From positions 3,658,001-3,722,000 of the forward strand of contig JAJUBI010000001.1 in assembly GCA_022419385.1 (NCBI GenBank): a stretch of DNA of 64,000 nt, read 5' to 3'. This DNA comes from Paraconiothyrium sp. Pb-2020. Its lineage: Eukaryota > Ascomycota > Dothideomycetes > Pleosporales > Didymosphaeriaceae. The translations under genes were made by a program, and so were the position numbers. Under the pieces are notes generated by a model. That model searched no databases and was not told the origin of the DNA. It saw only the letters and a program-made list of their open reading frames with translations. Positions 23,221 through 35,400 of the stretch are shown one piece after another. Positions within the stretch are counted from its first letter, which is position 1; each line of letters begins with the position of its first letter.

Positions 23221-25137
23221 CTAAGAGAACATAGAGTTTATAGCCTTAGAAAGCTCTGAGCTAGAACTCTTGTTAATGTAAACTTAACATGTACTTGTAA
23301 TAATATAGACTTTGTTTAACTACTTACGTAACTTGTAATTTTTACTGCTCAGCTTATTATTTATATTAATTTTAATTCTTTCCTCTAATATTTGCGACTT
23401 ACTATTCTTAGAAGCTTTAGTGGACGCACATCCCTGTGGTTAGACTGCTCAGGCTTGGTTCTAAAACTAGACTCCCTCGCTTTTTCTTCCCACCCATGCA
23501 AGAGAAGTAAAATTACAGATAGATAGATATAACTCCTTACTGTAACTATAATATAACTGCCGTCCCACTTAACTAGTCCTTAGTGTTCTTGGTACTCCTC
23601 TAAAACTATTATAGCTATAGATACCTATCTTAAAAGCCTTATTTCTTTAGAATAACCATGTAACGGTAGACGCCCTAAATTATAGAATAACAAAAAGTTA
23701 ATATAAGAAAGTCTTGTAAAGGTTTAGAAATACTTAGCTACTCTAGTTAACGAGGATATTCTTATAAAAGATAAGAGTAAAGCCTATTGCTAATAGCTTA
23801 TAAGAGTCAATAGACTCTCGCCCACTGGCTTTTCTTCGCTCTTCAGACTTCTCACTCACTTCTAAACACATACACTTTTCTACAGATAGCAAGATAGCTT
23901 GTTTATCCTCATGCCTGCGCACCCACAAATGATATCAAACTTTTCTACAAAATCTGAAGCTCAAACCTATACATTCTGTACCTGTTTTGGTAGGAATGAA
24001 TACTGGAATAATTCCTTCTCTTCACTTGCTGGTTTCTTTTTGGTTTTCTTGGCGGTTATCGAGGTCAATACAATTCTAACGTACGTTACGTTTGCCACAA
24101 TCTACAAGCCTTGTGTCCAGGTATCCAAGTCCATAGATACAGCACTGTTCTAAATACAGTACTTTTAGTGTGCTAGTTCCTAGATCTAGCACCCCCTTCT
24201 CTTTTGCTATTTCAAGGTTCCAAATCGGGACTATTTCTATTCTTGAGCCTAGCTCACGAACTTGACGAACGAATTGGTCCCTGAAGAACCACTGCGACAA
24301 TATCCCACATTTTATGGAGCGACCCTACCGTCTAGAGCACTTGGATCACAAGTGGACTTGAGGGGCATAGCCTCAGCAGCCACGCGCCTGCAAGTCCGGC
24401 GCCCGCGAGCCCTGCATCTGGAAGTAGAGGTTTCTCCTACGCAGGAGATATATGCTTGCTTGGCATTTTGCCGCTTTACCAACCTTCTCAATCCCTTGCA
24501 CCGCCGGAATCCGCTCTATAGGTGTCCCACTAATTAGATCATATAGCGCAGTCACTAACGAGCGAGAGATGCCTAAACAAGGCTTTAGGTTCGAGCTCTA
24601 GCTGGGGGAAATAAAACACTGTTCAAGATCTGGGCATAACGGGCTGAAGTGAGGTTGTGGCGGCCTCAGACGCTGCAGGTGTCGATGCCCCTTAGGCCTC
24701 ACTCCGTCGGCAACCTCGAGACTAGGGCGTTCCGAGAAAACCGTGTCTTGCAAGGCAGGTCACTAAAACAATGTAGTGGAAAAGACTTTGAAGGTGAACA
24801 GCGGCTGGGTGGTGATTGCGAAGAAAGGTGAAGAGACAAAAAGGTTGCAACATACGGGAAGTAACGATCCATGCTGTCGACCTAGCATACTATGTAATGG
24901 TGGTCGTCAGACTTGACCCATGTATGTTCCCTCCCGATCCTCTTCGCTGGGCTAGACGTCGCGCCATTAGTGACGACCTTCGAAGGCTCGCGAACCAATT
25001 GATTATCTCTTCAAGCGAGTCACGAAGTCTTGAGGGAAGTTTCCAGATGTTGTTGCCACCATCTTCATTATGTCTCTTACCTTATTTGCCAAATATCCGT
25101 GTGTAAGCAGCACTGTAATTTTGCAGCGCCAGATTCC
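23221..25137. other. AT-rich, RIP-like gene-poor tract
   Basis: Bases 23221-23900 in particular are rich in TA-containing and TTA/TAA words and have no coding frame, as expected of repeat-induced point mutation. From about 24300 the composition recovers, but no protein family, RNA gene or clear terminal repeat was recognised. It may be a decayed transposon. It abuts the truncated end of the HET-type gene. Confidence 0.55.
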
Positions 25138-26847
25138 TCATGTTCTGCGATTAGATTCCACAGTTTCTTCCTCGGGACCTTCCTTCTTCTCTTCTTTCAT
25201 TCCGAAGTCCGTTTTATGCGTCTTTTCCAACGGCAGTGACCTCTCAATTGGGACACAAATGAAGCCAGTGAGTGCTATAGCCATTGCACACCAGCCATAG
25301 TCCCTCATGCTCTCACATATACGCTGACAATTTCTCGAAGTCTCTGTTGATTATGGAGTCCCCCCAAAGCCCCTTCCCTCGCAGCGAAACTGTAATCTGC
25401 ACCGTCTTCTAAGCACTTCGCGAAGGCTCTCGTCCCCGATCAAATCAAGATGCGCATTGACTTGTCCGTTGAAGACAATGCCTGCTATAGTTATGCCCAG
25501 AGTAGACCAAAGACCTAACAAAAGAGTAAGTCGCTGTTGCCGTGGCTACGTCTTCTTCCTTGAGTGCTGCAAGTGTACTCGGCATTGTTGATGTATAGAT
25601 CAACGCTATTCCTGCACTTGGTATGATCTGGAATCCAATCCAAGCACCCATCGAACTACCGGAGTTGAGTGTAGCGTATAGTCCCGTGCCAATTGCTAGC
25701 AACGCGAAACCAGCGAAGTGTAGCGGGAGATATCTCCCCCAATTTGACAACGCCCATCCTGCAATTCCAGCAAACGGTATGATTGTCAGTGCAAAAAGAA
25801 GGTAGTACACCCCAGATAGCATAGGTGAGACCAGCTTAACTCCTTGGAAATAAAAAGGCAGAAAGAAGCTGATCATGTATAGTACTGTAGAGCTAAAAAA
25901 TATGAGAGCGTAGCCGGTAGCAGACGTTCGGTTTGTAAATAAATGAGGTGGAGTGCTAGGGTGACGACAGAGCGATGGCGTTGCCTGCTGAGAATGGTAC
26001 AGTATCCAACCGCTGATACCGAGTACCATAGAAAGTAACACCTTCCATGATGACCAAGGGTGGTGAGTGCCACCCGTTATGAGGCCATAAAGCAAACTGA
26101 TCATGGACGGGATGAAGATACTAGCACCGAGGACATCGACACTCGCAAGTGCGTGGGCCCACGTTGGACTTCGGTTCCAATTCACTTTCAGAAGGAAGAC
26201 CACGATGACAAAGCCCAACGCCGAGATCGGGATGTTGAGATAAAATATCCATCTCCAGTTGTGTTCCGCGATCGCGCCACCGAAGACTGGTCCAATCGTC
26301 GAACCGATCCCGGCTGTAGAAAGGACTGCGCTCAGATACGGACCGCGATTTCGAGGGGGGACAAGATCGCAGATAATTATATCTGATAGAACATATAGCC
26401 CAGCTGCACCAAGGCCTTGTACAGTACGTCCAGTTACCAGCATAGCGGTATCAGACGCACCACCAGCTATACCGCTACCTAGAGCGAATAAGGCGATAGC
26501 GATAAGAAAGGGATTTCGACGACCGAATATGTTGGCGAGTTGACCATATAGAGGTTGCGGTGCCGTAGAGGATAAGATGAAGCACTGTTCGATCCAAATG
26601 TAGAGTTGGTCGTTGTGGGTTTTCATCTGGCCAGTGATGGTTGGCAGTGAGGTAGTGATTACGGTGCCGTCAAGGGCAGTCAGGAAAGATAGAAGACAAA
26701 GGACGGCAAATATACACGAAAGCTTCCAGGTGGGTTTGAATTCGGCTGGCTCCTCCACGCGGTCGTGTTCTAATATCCTTGGTTTTTTTCCCCTGGATGG
26801 GGGTTCTCCGATTCCTGGGAGCACATGGCAACTCCTTCGTCGTTCAT
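25138..26847 (-). pseudogene. MFS drug/H+ antiporter (DHA2/TRI12-like), several frameshifts
   Basis: The uninterrupted frame (26783 down to about 25510) encodes most of a 14-helix major facilitator: LTALDGTVITTSLPTI, GQLANIFGRR, GRTVQGLGAAGLYVLSDII, PPRNRGPYLSAV and NWRWIFYLNIPI. Conserved sequence continues in other frames on both sides. The likely start ATG at 26845-26847 is separated by the A7 run at 26783-26789. After SFVRS the frame shifts near 25509-25511 and 25496-25498 (then GITIAGIVFNGQVNAHLDL), again near 25405-25412 (DGADYSFAAREGALGGL), and again near 25306 (last helix, VPIERSLPLEK, stop TGA 25138-25140). That is five apparent single-base indels, mostly in short homopolymers. The gene is either decayed or mis-sequenced. 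Such transporters export toxins or drugs. Confidence 0.82.
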
Positions 26848-27440
26848 TGAGCCAAGATAAAGAACTTGTGATGACGAAAAAGGTGTGTTGAGAAGTCCAG
26901 AAGGCGCACAACCTTTTGTCAAGATATAATGACGAGATTTGGGGCAGGAGTACGGCGGCTGACAGTGGGGAAACATACAACAGCAGTGTGTACCGAGAAG
27001 AGGTTGGGCCAAACGGAAGTCTCTGCACCAAATTGATCAACACCCCTCACAAAGTGAGCGCGTATGTCTGTTTGCTAACGCGGCATTGCAATTTCAAAGG
27101 GTATGGCAGGGGTGTGGAGGATACGGAGCAGTCAACCTCGCCGCCTGCTCGTCGCCTTCTCTATGCGCCGCCTTCTCTATGCGCCGCCTTCTCTATGCGC
27201 CGCCTTCTCTATGCGCCGCCTTCTCTATGCAGTATAGATTGCTCTCTCAGCTCTGTCACATTATTGGCGCCTCGGAGATCGAGAATAAACAACGTCACAC
27301 GCATGCAAGCGACAATACTGCCAAGAGAGAAGGGAAGCTGTGAAACATGATATGATTATCATGGTGTTGTTATGGATGTCGCGTAGATACAAGGATTGGG
27401 AACCTGTCAGCCCTTCGGGCCGAACCTTAGCCCCAACGTC
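26848..27440. other. Putative MFS promoter region with minisatellite
   Basis: This lies upstream of the MFS start and downstream of the DUF4267 gene on the same strand. It contains the 16-bp tandem repeat listed separately. No other gene is seen. Confidence 0.5.
27152..27231. repeat. Minisatellite, 16-bp unit x5
   Basis: Five head-to-tail copies of CCGCCTTCTCTATGCG. The first differs at base 1 and the last at its final base. It sits about 300 bases upstream of the MFS start codon, so copy number could vary in that promoter. Confidence 0.9.
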
Positions 27441-27893
27441 TTAGATGAATCTTCCCGTAGTCATCCCAAGCAAGCCCCAGAGCGCAACCAAGCTAGTAGA
27501 AGACATACGAAATAAAACTGAGCCTGGACGACCATGCTCAGAACACACTATTCCGTCTATTACTGCCATCCATCCAAATGTAGCCAACAGAATGTCTATT
27601 GCTTCCAGGTGACCTCCAAGGTACAAACCCCATACCGTCAGCCCAATGCTTGTCATGCGGGAACCTTGCATTTGAATTTCAGTGACATGCCATACAGCCT
27701 GGTTGCCATACATGTACTTACCTTGAATTTTAATAACGGGCCATGCAGCTTTGTTGCGAGAAATGTCGTCGCGGAAACCAAATTTGGCGAGCGCGGCCTC
27801 AGGACCAGAGGTGAGTGACATTGCTCCTCCGAAAGTAATGACAGTGCCAAGGAGGAGAGGGGGCAAATGTCGAAGGGCGAAATGGTCGAGCAT
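27441..27893 (-). CDS. DUF4267 small membrane protein
   Basis: A short fungal membrane protein of unknown function with the DUF4267 pattern: HLPPLLLGTVITFGGAMSL, then KAAWPVIKIQG, SRMTSIGLTVWGLYLGG, EAIDILLATFGWMAVIDG and a C-terminal Trp-Gly-Leu-Leu-Gly-Met-Thr. Four hydrophobic stretches are visible. Exons are 27893-27722 and 27664-27441. The 57-base intron at 27665-27721 (GTAAGT donor) is a multiple of three and free of stops, so an unspliced reading adds 19 residues in exactly the place where family members have none. Spliced length is 131 aa. Confidence 0.8.
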   Translation of the reverse strand: MLDHFALRHLPPLLLGTVITFGGAMSLTSGPEAALAKFGFRDDISRNKAAWPVIKIQGKYMYGNQAVWHVTEIQMQGSRMTSIGLTVWGLYLGGHLEAIDILLATFGWMAVIDGIVCSEHGRPGSVLFRMSSTSLVALWGLLGMTTGRFI

Positions 27894-28569
27894 CGTGCCG
27901 CAGCCGTTTGGGTCAATCTCCGGGATTAGTTATGTCGAACTGATTGCTTGTCTAGATGGGTTCCATTGCGCTTATCAACCATCCATGGCAGGCTTCAGTA
28001 GAAGCGGGGGCTAGTTTCTTCAGCCGCTTTTATCGAACGCTGACTCTATTCGTCTAGAAGCTGCGGGTGGTTTATAACCCCGCACTAGCGGTATCGTTTC
28101 CAGCCCTCCGAGCCAACACCTTCTCCATTTCATGCAATCGTGGGCAATATAATTCTAGAGTGATGCATGCCCTCACAAATGGTGCCTCGCCATATTTATG
28201 AGTATCTTGAAAAGATAGCTCTTGACGGCAACAAGCCGGAGCCGACCATCATCCTTGTAGGATGCCGTGAATTCACCTGCCGCACCGCCGTACGCTGGCC
28301 ACCGAACACACGCACGCGCCGCGACAACGACGGCGGCGGCGACGACGTGGGCGGCCAGTCGTCCGCATGATCAGCCTTGCGTACTCACTCGAGGTGGTCT
28401 ATAATTTGATCTGTACTCTTTAGACCTACAATATTCCTTGTTGTAAGCTGTATGCAACAGTGATATACAATTTCGACCCGTATCTCTGCGAAACGTCTGC
28501 TTAGACTCTTATCCGGACCAAGAAGACGTAGTATTTACTGACTGATGACTACATACCTTACAAGGCTCA
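27894..28569. other. Intergenic
   Basis: Between the DUF4267 gene and the 3' end of the oxidoreductase gene. Small frames, such as one at 28167-28370, have no domain and no splice support. Nothing else was recognised. Confidence 0.5.
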
Positions 28570-30167
28570 TTAGACCCCGGCTGCGTCCACAAGATTGAGA
28601 TAGACCTCGCTCATAGTCGGGAAGCATGGGATCGCATGCACAAGCTGCTCAACCCGCATTGCACCAACTATAGCGATCGTTGATGCATGCAGCAAGTCCG
28701 ATACCTCGCTCCCACAAAAGTCGCTCCTAGCAGCACGCCCGTGTCTTTTTCCAGCACCCATTGCGCCCATCCCAGTTCGTATCCCTCAGCGTGCAGGCTT
28801 GCTCCAGGCGTCCGGACCGGCGCTGTCACTGTGCTCACGTCTCGTCCCTTCTGCTCTGCAACCTTACGCGTTAACACCACCGATGCCACGACTGGATCGG
28901 AAAATATAACTTGAGGTACAGCCGTGCGGTCAGCTGACGCGCTGAAGCTGTCAAAAGCAGAGCTTTGGCTTGGGAATGCATTTCGGGCGCGTGCAATGAT
29001 GGCGTTGGCGGCAATGCGACCGTGATATTTCGCCGTGTGCGTCAGCAGGGCCCGTCCATTGACGTCGCCTGCGGCATAGAGCCACGGGCTGCTATTGCTT
29101 GATATCGATTTGATGACAAGAGACTCGTCAACCATGATTGGGGATTTGGCCTCGATCATGGCAGGATCGTAGCCTATGGACTCAAGGCCTAGATGGTGTA
29201 CTACTGGTCGGCGTCCAGTGGTGACTAAGATTTCCGATGCCGAAATATTTTGAGAATGCCCGTCCACTGACAGTGTGATGGTGACAGACGCACTTGAATG
29301 ATCGCGTTTGACAAAGGTGACCTCTGTCGAAGTCAAAATGAGAGCACCCCGAGACTCGAGCTTCTTTCGAACGAGCTCTCCTGCTTGAGGATCCAGGGAC
29401 GGTAGCAGCTCGGGGGCTCTGCTTGCCAGGATCACTTTAGAGCCTAGGCTCTGATACACTGTTGCCATCTCAACGCCGACAACGCCGCCACCGATAATAA
29501 GAAGGCTTTCTGGAACGACACTTGAGCTGGTTGCTTCTCTCGGGCCCCATGGTTTGGCATCTAGAAGACCTGGAATATCCGGCATGATTGGTTCGGAACC
29601 AGTACAGATAGCAACGGCTTGTCGCGCTTCCAAGTCGATTGACTCGTTCTTTTTGCCACCAATGTCCAATGTGACGTTCACCTTTTTTACCCCAGTGATC
29701 CGACCAACACCTCGAACAATATGAGCACCACTGCTTTCCACCATCGGAACCGCCACCTTCGTATCATCCCATCCACTTGTGTACATATCTCTTCTTCTGA
29801 AAACCGACTCCGCATCTACCGATGCTGACGTGCTGAGAAGTCGCTCACGAGCACCACCAACCTGACGGGCATCATCGAGCGCTTCGGCAGGTCGAAGGAG
29901 AGCCTTAGAGGGGATGCATGCCCAGAATGGACAGTCTCCTCCAATAAGCTCCTTTTCCACTATAAGGGCGGAGAGGCCAGATGCAACGCACCGTGCGGCC
30001 AGTACACGACCAGCCCACCCAGAACCAAGACATATGACATCGAAAACTTGTTTGTCCAGTGAGGACGGAGGGTGGGTGCTAGGATGCACGTTGATGCTTT
30101 CTAGGGACGGCATGACGGTGGCATTCGTATCGGCTGCTTGCTGTAGACTGCAAGAATACTCTGCCAC
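28570..30167 (-). CDS. FAD-dependent pyridine nucleotide-disulfide oxidoreductase, one frameshift
   Basis: Class I flavin disulfide reductase related to dihydrolipoamide dehydrogenase and mercuric reductase. Visible are the FAD-binding VICLGSGWAGRVLAARC, the redox-active C-x4-C motif (Cys-Pro-Phe-Trp-Ala-Cys-Ile-Pro-Ser-Lys), the NAD(P)-binding LLIIGGGVVGVEMA, and a second FAD site PWLYAAGDVNGRALL. The frame from 30167 breaks down after GATFVG near 28707-28712. One missing base in a G run would restore SEVSDLLHASTIAIVGAM and the dimerisation end to the stop at 28570-28572. There are no introns. The aromatic C-x4-C loop resembles bacterial (actinobacterial-type) reductases more than mitochondrial lipoamide dehydrogenase, so horizontal origin is possible. 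An alternative start is the Met 18 codons in. Substrate unknown. Confidence 0.85.
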
Positions 30168-30910
30168 TTGGAGAGTTTATATAATTGATCTTGCATGGTA
30201 CCACGCAGGGTCTTCTAAGCCGAGTGCAGCTTTCAAAGCGCTTACAGCTACTTACTTTGCAGATGAACCTGTACAGTAAGAGTTGTCCAATTTCCATGTT
30301 TGGATATGTTGATTCTGGAATCATCATCTAAGTCCAATCAAGGTATGTTCTGTCAATGCAGAGCTTGTCTACAAATGCATTAGTGTGAGCCAGTCATTCC
30401 TGCCCTAGTGAGCTGCGCTAGCCGCATTAAGACTGCAGTGATTTCCGTTTTGGCGACCTCTCAAGGCCCACGACAGCAGGTGTTAGCGGATCTCCGGCGA
30501 GTATTAGCAGTCCTCATAGTAGATAATAATGATCAGCCGAGCTTTAGTAACCTTCGCTACCAGCGAAACGCATATGATGCAAGGCTGCCTACTACTCGCT
30601 GTCGGCAATGTCTACTTGTGATGTCTAAATTCAAGATCTACGTTACGATACTGTATAGGACAAGTGCCCAAAGCACGCCTAAAATCAAGCCTCCCGCATC
30701 TGCAGACTTAGAACAATCTTTAGGCTTTATCACAAGCCATAGCGCTGGTCTAGCTTATCAACCACAGCTAATTGCAGGGTCATCCACTACCATATGCAGA
30801 TATTTGATATGGTCAGCAACCCCGCAAACCATGTCATCAATCTTTCCTCAGCGTCTTCCCATGTCCGTATTGAATCTGCATCACTTCTCATACTAGACGC
30901 ATATATCCCG
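30168..30910. other. Intergenic
   Basis: Precedes the NLR relic. The frame 30408-30896 is long, but has no recognisable family and no codon structure that I trust. Possibly decayed coding or repeat DNA. Confidence 0.45.
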
Positions 30911-31303
30911 ATGGCAGATCTTTCAGCAATATTGCGTCCGTGTTGGCTATTGTAACCGCCGCCGTGCAGTAAAGTCGCTCAATGAGACCGTCTCACGCTA
31001 CAAACGTCGCGATAGGAATCTACAAGGCTAGAATGAGCTGCGAGATGTCTTCGGTAGCTTGGATTTGTTGGAAGAAGCGGTTGAAGCAGAAGCACCCGTC
31101 TCGGCGCTTCTCAATGGCGCTGTTGCTCGGTGCAGCGATATTTGCCAGGAATGCGAGCAGTCGATGCGGTTTTCAACAAAGGGTATGAGATTTGGCAAAG
31201 CTCGAATTTATACGTAGAAATATTAATGAATTTATTAATACAATATTTGCTCCCAAAGCGACTATAACAGTCCGTCTTGGCATTATCACTATGTGCGTTG
31301 GCG
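30911..31303 (+). pseudogene. Relic of fungal NLR/STAND N-terminal (HeLo-like) domain
   Basis: Three frames in succession spell the fungal STAND N-terminal domain. ATG-Ala-Asp-Leu-Ser-Ala-Ile begins at 30911, then ASVLAIVTAAVQ in a second frame. SLNETVSRYKRRDRNLQG follows in a third, with a TAG at 31029-31031, and continues LRDVFGSLDLLEEAVEAEA and ALLNGAVARC. Finally LEFIRRNINEFINTI and KATITVRLGIITM appear in yet another frame. At least three frameshifts and one stop make it non-functional. This domain normally heads NACHT or NB-ARC proteins and executes membrane-targeted death. No NACHT part was found downstream. Confidence 0.75.
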
Positions 31304-32444
31304 AAAGCGTCTACGGAACTAGCTGGCGATTTCTCAGACGCGCGGCTAAGGTCTCTCAACGCGCCTGGAAAGAATACATTGAAGTAATCAAGATACGGAG
31401 GTTTGCGACCATTGCTGACCACTTGCAGCGAGAGTTCCTATTGCGCTGTTGGGGAGGCGTTTCTGCAGTGCATGTAGCCTAGCTCGTTCCGTATGTTTTT
31501 AAAACTAGCCGCGCCCTGTTCTGCGAATAGAGATAACATATCAGGGCTTTGCGATAGTAGTAGATAGCCTCGATGATACTCACACCAAGCAGAGCTCCTT
31601 CTTGCCAACTCTCCTCCATCATGCCGTGCCTGTGCTAATATCACCACCACTGTACACAATACCCGGTTCGCAGAAGCCAAGCAGCGTCGTGTTGCCATCT
31701 TACTGCAAGACCAACAGAAGTCGCTCCTCAAAAATCTCCACGGCGATGCAAGACTAATCATACCTCCCGCATACAAATACGGGTGAGAAACATACCCGGT
31801 CGAACTCCCGCTCAACGCTTGTGCGCGGTGTCCACACTAGCCATGTGCAGCCGTGCAAGTTTCAATGGACGGCGTAGTAGGATAATCACTCAAAACCTCA
31901 CGTCATCGGCAGCCTTCTGAACATCATCTCTCATTCATGAACCTATACACTATGATACTAGCCACCCCTCCCCTCCTCCCTTCCCACTCTTTTGCCTCCT
32001 CATACCCACCCATTACCCCAATTCCGTTCCATCCTGTTCCCCCTCCCAACCAATCAAAGCCGTGGATATCGGCCCCAGCGTGCTGGAACGGCATTAAGAA
32101 CGCCATGCTAATGCGCCCCCAGTTCGAGTCATTAAATCCAGTCCAGTTCCAATCCGATTTCATTGCATAACCCCGACCGTTGTGTCCTCAAAAATGCAAT
32201 TCGTCTGAACTGCTGCCGTAGTAGAAAGGTAAGAGAAGCAAAAGTATTCCTCCGCGCAGTACCTGGTTGTTTATTCATTCGCGGAAGCGAGAAGAGCGCG
32301 TCCGTAGCGCCGAGTCGCTGATGCAGTGCGTTAATTTCAATAACATGCGTTGCTGTTGTGTTGCTTGTTTCCTATGCACCCTCCTTTTTATGTGCGTGTG
32401 TACTTCATCTAGAAGCGATGGCCGTCTCAGTGTGTTCCGGTCGT
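31304..32444. other. Intergenic, possibly decayed NLR remainder
   Basis: Downstream of the relic. Frames here (31192-31482 tail, minus 31438-31815, 31924-32170) could not be matched to any family. The right part should hold the 3' untranslated region of the histidine kinase. Confidence 0.45.
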
Positions 32445-35400
32445 TCACCCCTTCCTCAATTTCATAAGCTCCGGCGCCTTACTCTTATCCGGCGGATCCA
32501 GGAACTTGGTCATTACGAGCGACAGCTCTTTAAACTCGACCGGCTTCGTGACATATGAATTGAAGCCGGCTTCGACGCACTTTGCGTAGACGTCGCCAAG
32601 GACGTTGGCGGAAAGCGCGATGATTGGGTGCCGGCGGAACCCGTGTTTCTTTTCCCAGCGACGAATCTCCCTGCACGCTTGGTAGCCGTCTTTGTTGGGC
32701 ATGTGCAAATCGCACTGTATGGAGTCAGCACGAGTTCGTCAGGTATAGTGGAAGTAACATACCAAGATAATAGAGTAATACCCCGGCGGTTTGGTAAAGA
32801 CGGTGTCAGTGCACTGTACGCCATCGAGTACAGTTTCGGTCTCAATGTTTATCTTAGCCAAGAACTTGAGTACAACCTGTTATCATCGTTAGTCAGATGA
32901 AACCTTAACGCAAAAATGCGGGTACCTACCGTTTGATTGATATGATTGTCCTCGACAAGAAGAACCTTGTGACCCTTCCCTCCCAGTCGACGCCTGAGCT
33001 CCTCAAAGACGAGCTTCTGGTTGAAAACGACTTGCTGCGCCGTATCTTGGTTACGGTCAGTGCTAGACTCCCGCTCCTTCTGTGGGTCAAAGATAACTGC
33101 AAACTTGGACGGCTTGAGCGGGCGGTAAATGAATTGCAGTCGTCTATCCGTCACGAGTTGATCATAGTCGTACATGGGTGCTGCGTTCATTAACTCCTTC
33201 TTTTGGGCAGGGTCTGACACCACGACTATGGATGCATTTCCGTGTACCATCGAGTTCAGTATCTGATCCATGATGGCGATCACTTCGGTGGTCTCATGTA
33301 GAACCAGAACAACGTGGGTGAACAGGACCGGATCATCACCACCGATCATCCGCTGTGCTTCCACCAGATTAGGCTGCCCTGTGACTTGGTGTGGGATACC
33401 AGTGGGCAATGTCTGCTTGATGTGCCGGATAGTTGCTTCTCTGCTGTGCACCAGAGGGCACACGACCAAGATTGAATACATAGGAGGTTGCAGCGTACTC
33501 CCAAGTGGTGACAGGCTCCGTTGAACTCCAGTCGGTATGACGGTCTCCTCCGAACTCATCGCGTCTTCTTGACTTGGCGTCCTCTTAGATGGAAGATTTA
33601 GCTTTATCTCTGGTTCCGGGGACGCTAGTGTGCTTTCCTGCAAGTAAGACGAAGCCGAAGAGCGCTCTGAACGAAGACTTGACTTCCCTGTGAGGGCGGC
33701 ACTGGTCAGAGAGTGATCGGAACTTCCTGACGAGAGTGAAGGTGACTCGCGAGAACGTTCGGAGGCGGTAAGACTGGGCACCGGCGACTTGACCGATTCG
33801 CTCTTCTCTGAGAATGTGCTGGAGAAGCGCTCGTGGCGGAATTGAGCAATATGCGGCGGTTGGGCAAGCTTGGACGGCGGAGCAGACTGTACGGGTAGCG
33901 GTGGAACCGGCATCGGAGGCTCTGATGCTGGTGTGCCCGGCGTAGATGGCTTCGGTTGCGGATAGTCGTCGTCACTTGGTAGGCCAAATTTAATCGTAAA
34001 AAAGAATGTCGAGCCTTTTCCGGGAACACTTCGAGCGTCCATTCGTCCTCCATGTAACTCGACGAACTGCATTGAGATCGCCAAGCCAAGACCTGTTCCG
34101 CCATGTTGTCGTGTACTGCTCGCATCGATTTGACTGAATCGCTTGAACAGATACTTAGCCTCGCTCTCGGTGAAGCCTCGTCCAGTATCGATGACTTCAA
34201 AGCAGACCATGGTCTCGTTGCTGGCCAGCCCACCTGTCTTATCAGGAGGCTGGAGTCGGCAGCGTACGAAGATCTCGCCCCTCTGAGTGAACTTGATTGC
34301 GTTACCTACTACGTTCAAGAGTACTTGCCGTATGCGGAACTTGTCGCCTTTGACCATTGAAGGCACACCTTCATCCATGACATAATTGAGCTCTAACCCT
34401 TTCTGTATAGCGAGGCCCATATTGAGGTCGTTCACCTCCTCCAACAAAGAAGGTAAGTGAAGCCACTCCATGCTAAGCTTGATCATGCCCGCCTCCACCT
34501 TGGACAGATCTAGAATGTCATTAATGAGGTTCAACAGACTGTCTGTGCTAGCCTTAATGATGTTGACATGCTCAAGCTGCTCTCCACTGAGTGGGCTGTC
34601 AAGCAAGAAGTTGACCATGCCCGATATGCCGTTGAGTGGGGTCCGGATCTCATGAGACATGTTGCTGAGGAAGCGACCCTTGGCATCCATTGTTTCCTTT
34701 AGGGTTTGCTCAAGAAGCTTGTGGTCATTGATGTCGGTGGCAGTTCCGTACCAGGTCTCTTCCTCATTGTCCTCGGCAAGTGACTTCTCGAGAAGAATAC
34801 GAACAAGATGCCATCTGTACTCTCCATCCTTATTACGAAGTCGGACTTCGGTCGAATACGAAGCACGGCCATCGGCGTCCTTCTTGATCCTGAGAATGCC
34901 GGTACTTGCAAGTCTCGACAGCTTCGCTTGCGGCATGTCCAATCTGTCCGGCGAGCTTCCTGGGCTGGTGATGGTCCTTTCTGTCTCAGAAGAATCATCG
35001 GATGATGACGAGTCTTGACGAACGTGCTCTGTCGGTAGAGACGTAGGCACATTGACGGAGCCATCATCAGTCATCTCAGGCAGCTTGCACTTGATGACAT
35101 CTTCTGGATGTACGTGCTCCAGGAAGCCATTTCCATGCGCCTGTGTCTCCGTTTGGCCAGAGTACGTTTCCCATTGAGAGTTGCAGAATGTGAGTCCTCG
35201 ACGATCTGATACTACGAACACCACTTGTGGGCTGGAGTTGGCGAGCGCGCGATACTTGGCTTCTGATGCGGCAGTCTCTTGTTGCCGGGCAGAGTTTATC
35301 TCAGCAAGATGTTGCTCGTGGAAGTCCATATTCGTTCCGATCCAGTGAACAATCTGCTGACGCTTGTTCTTCAAAGGCGCCACTCGTACGTAGAACCATC

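Noticed and set aside
25138..30167. Secondary-metabolite gene cluster (transporter, oxidoreductase, DUF4267 on one strand)
   Set aside because: No polyketide synthase, peptide synthetase, terpene cyclase or other backbone enzyme is present in the window, so a cluster cannot be claimed.
31924..32170. Overlapping frames on both strands with Trp/Pro-rich peptides
   Set aside because: No start context, splice partner or recognisable family; likely chance frames in the 3' region of the histidine kinase.
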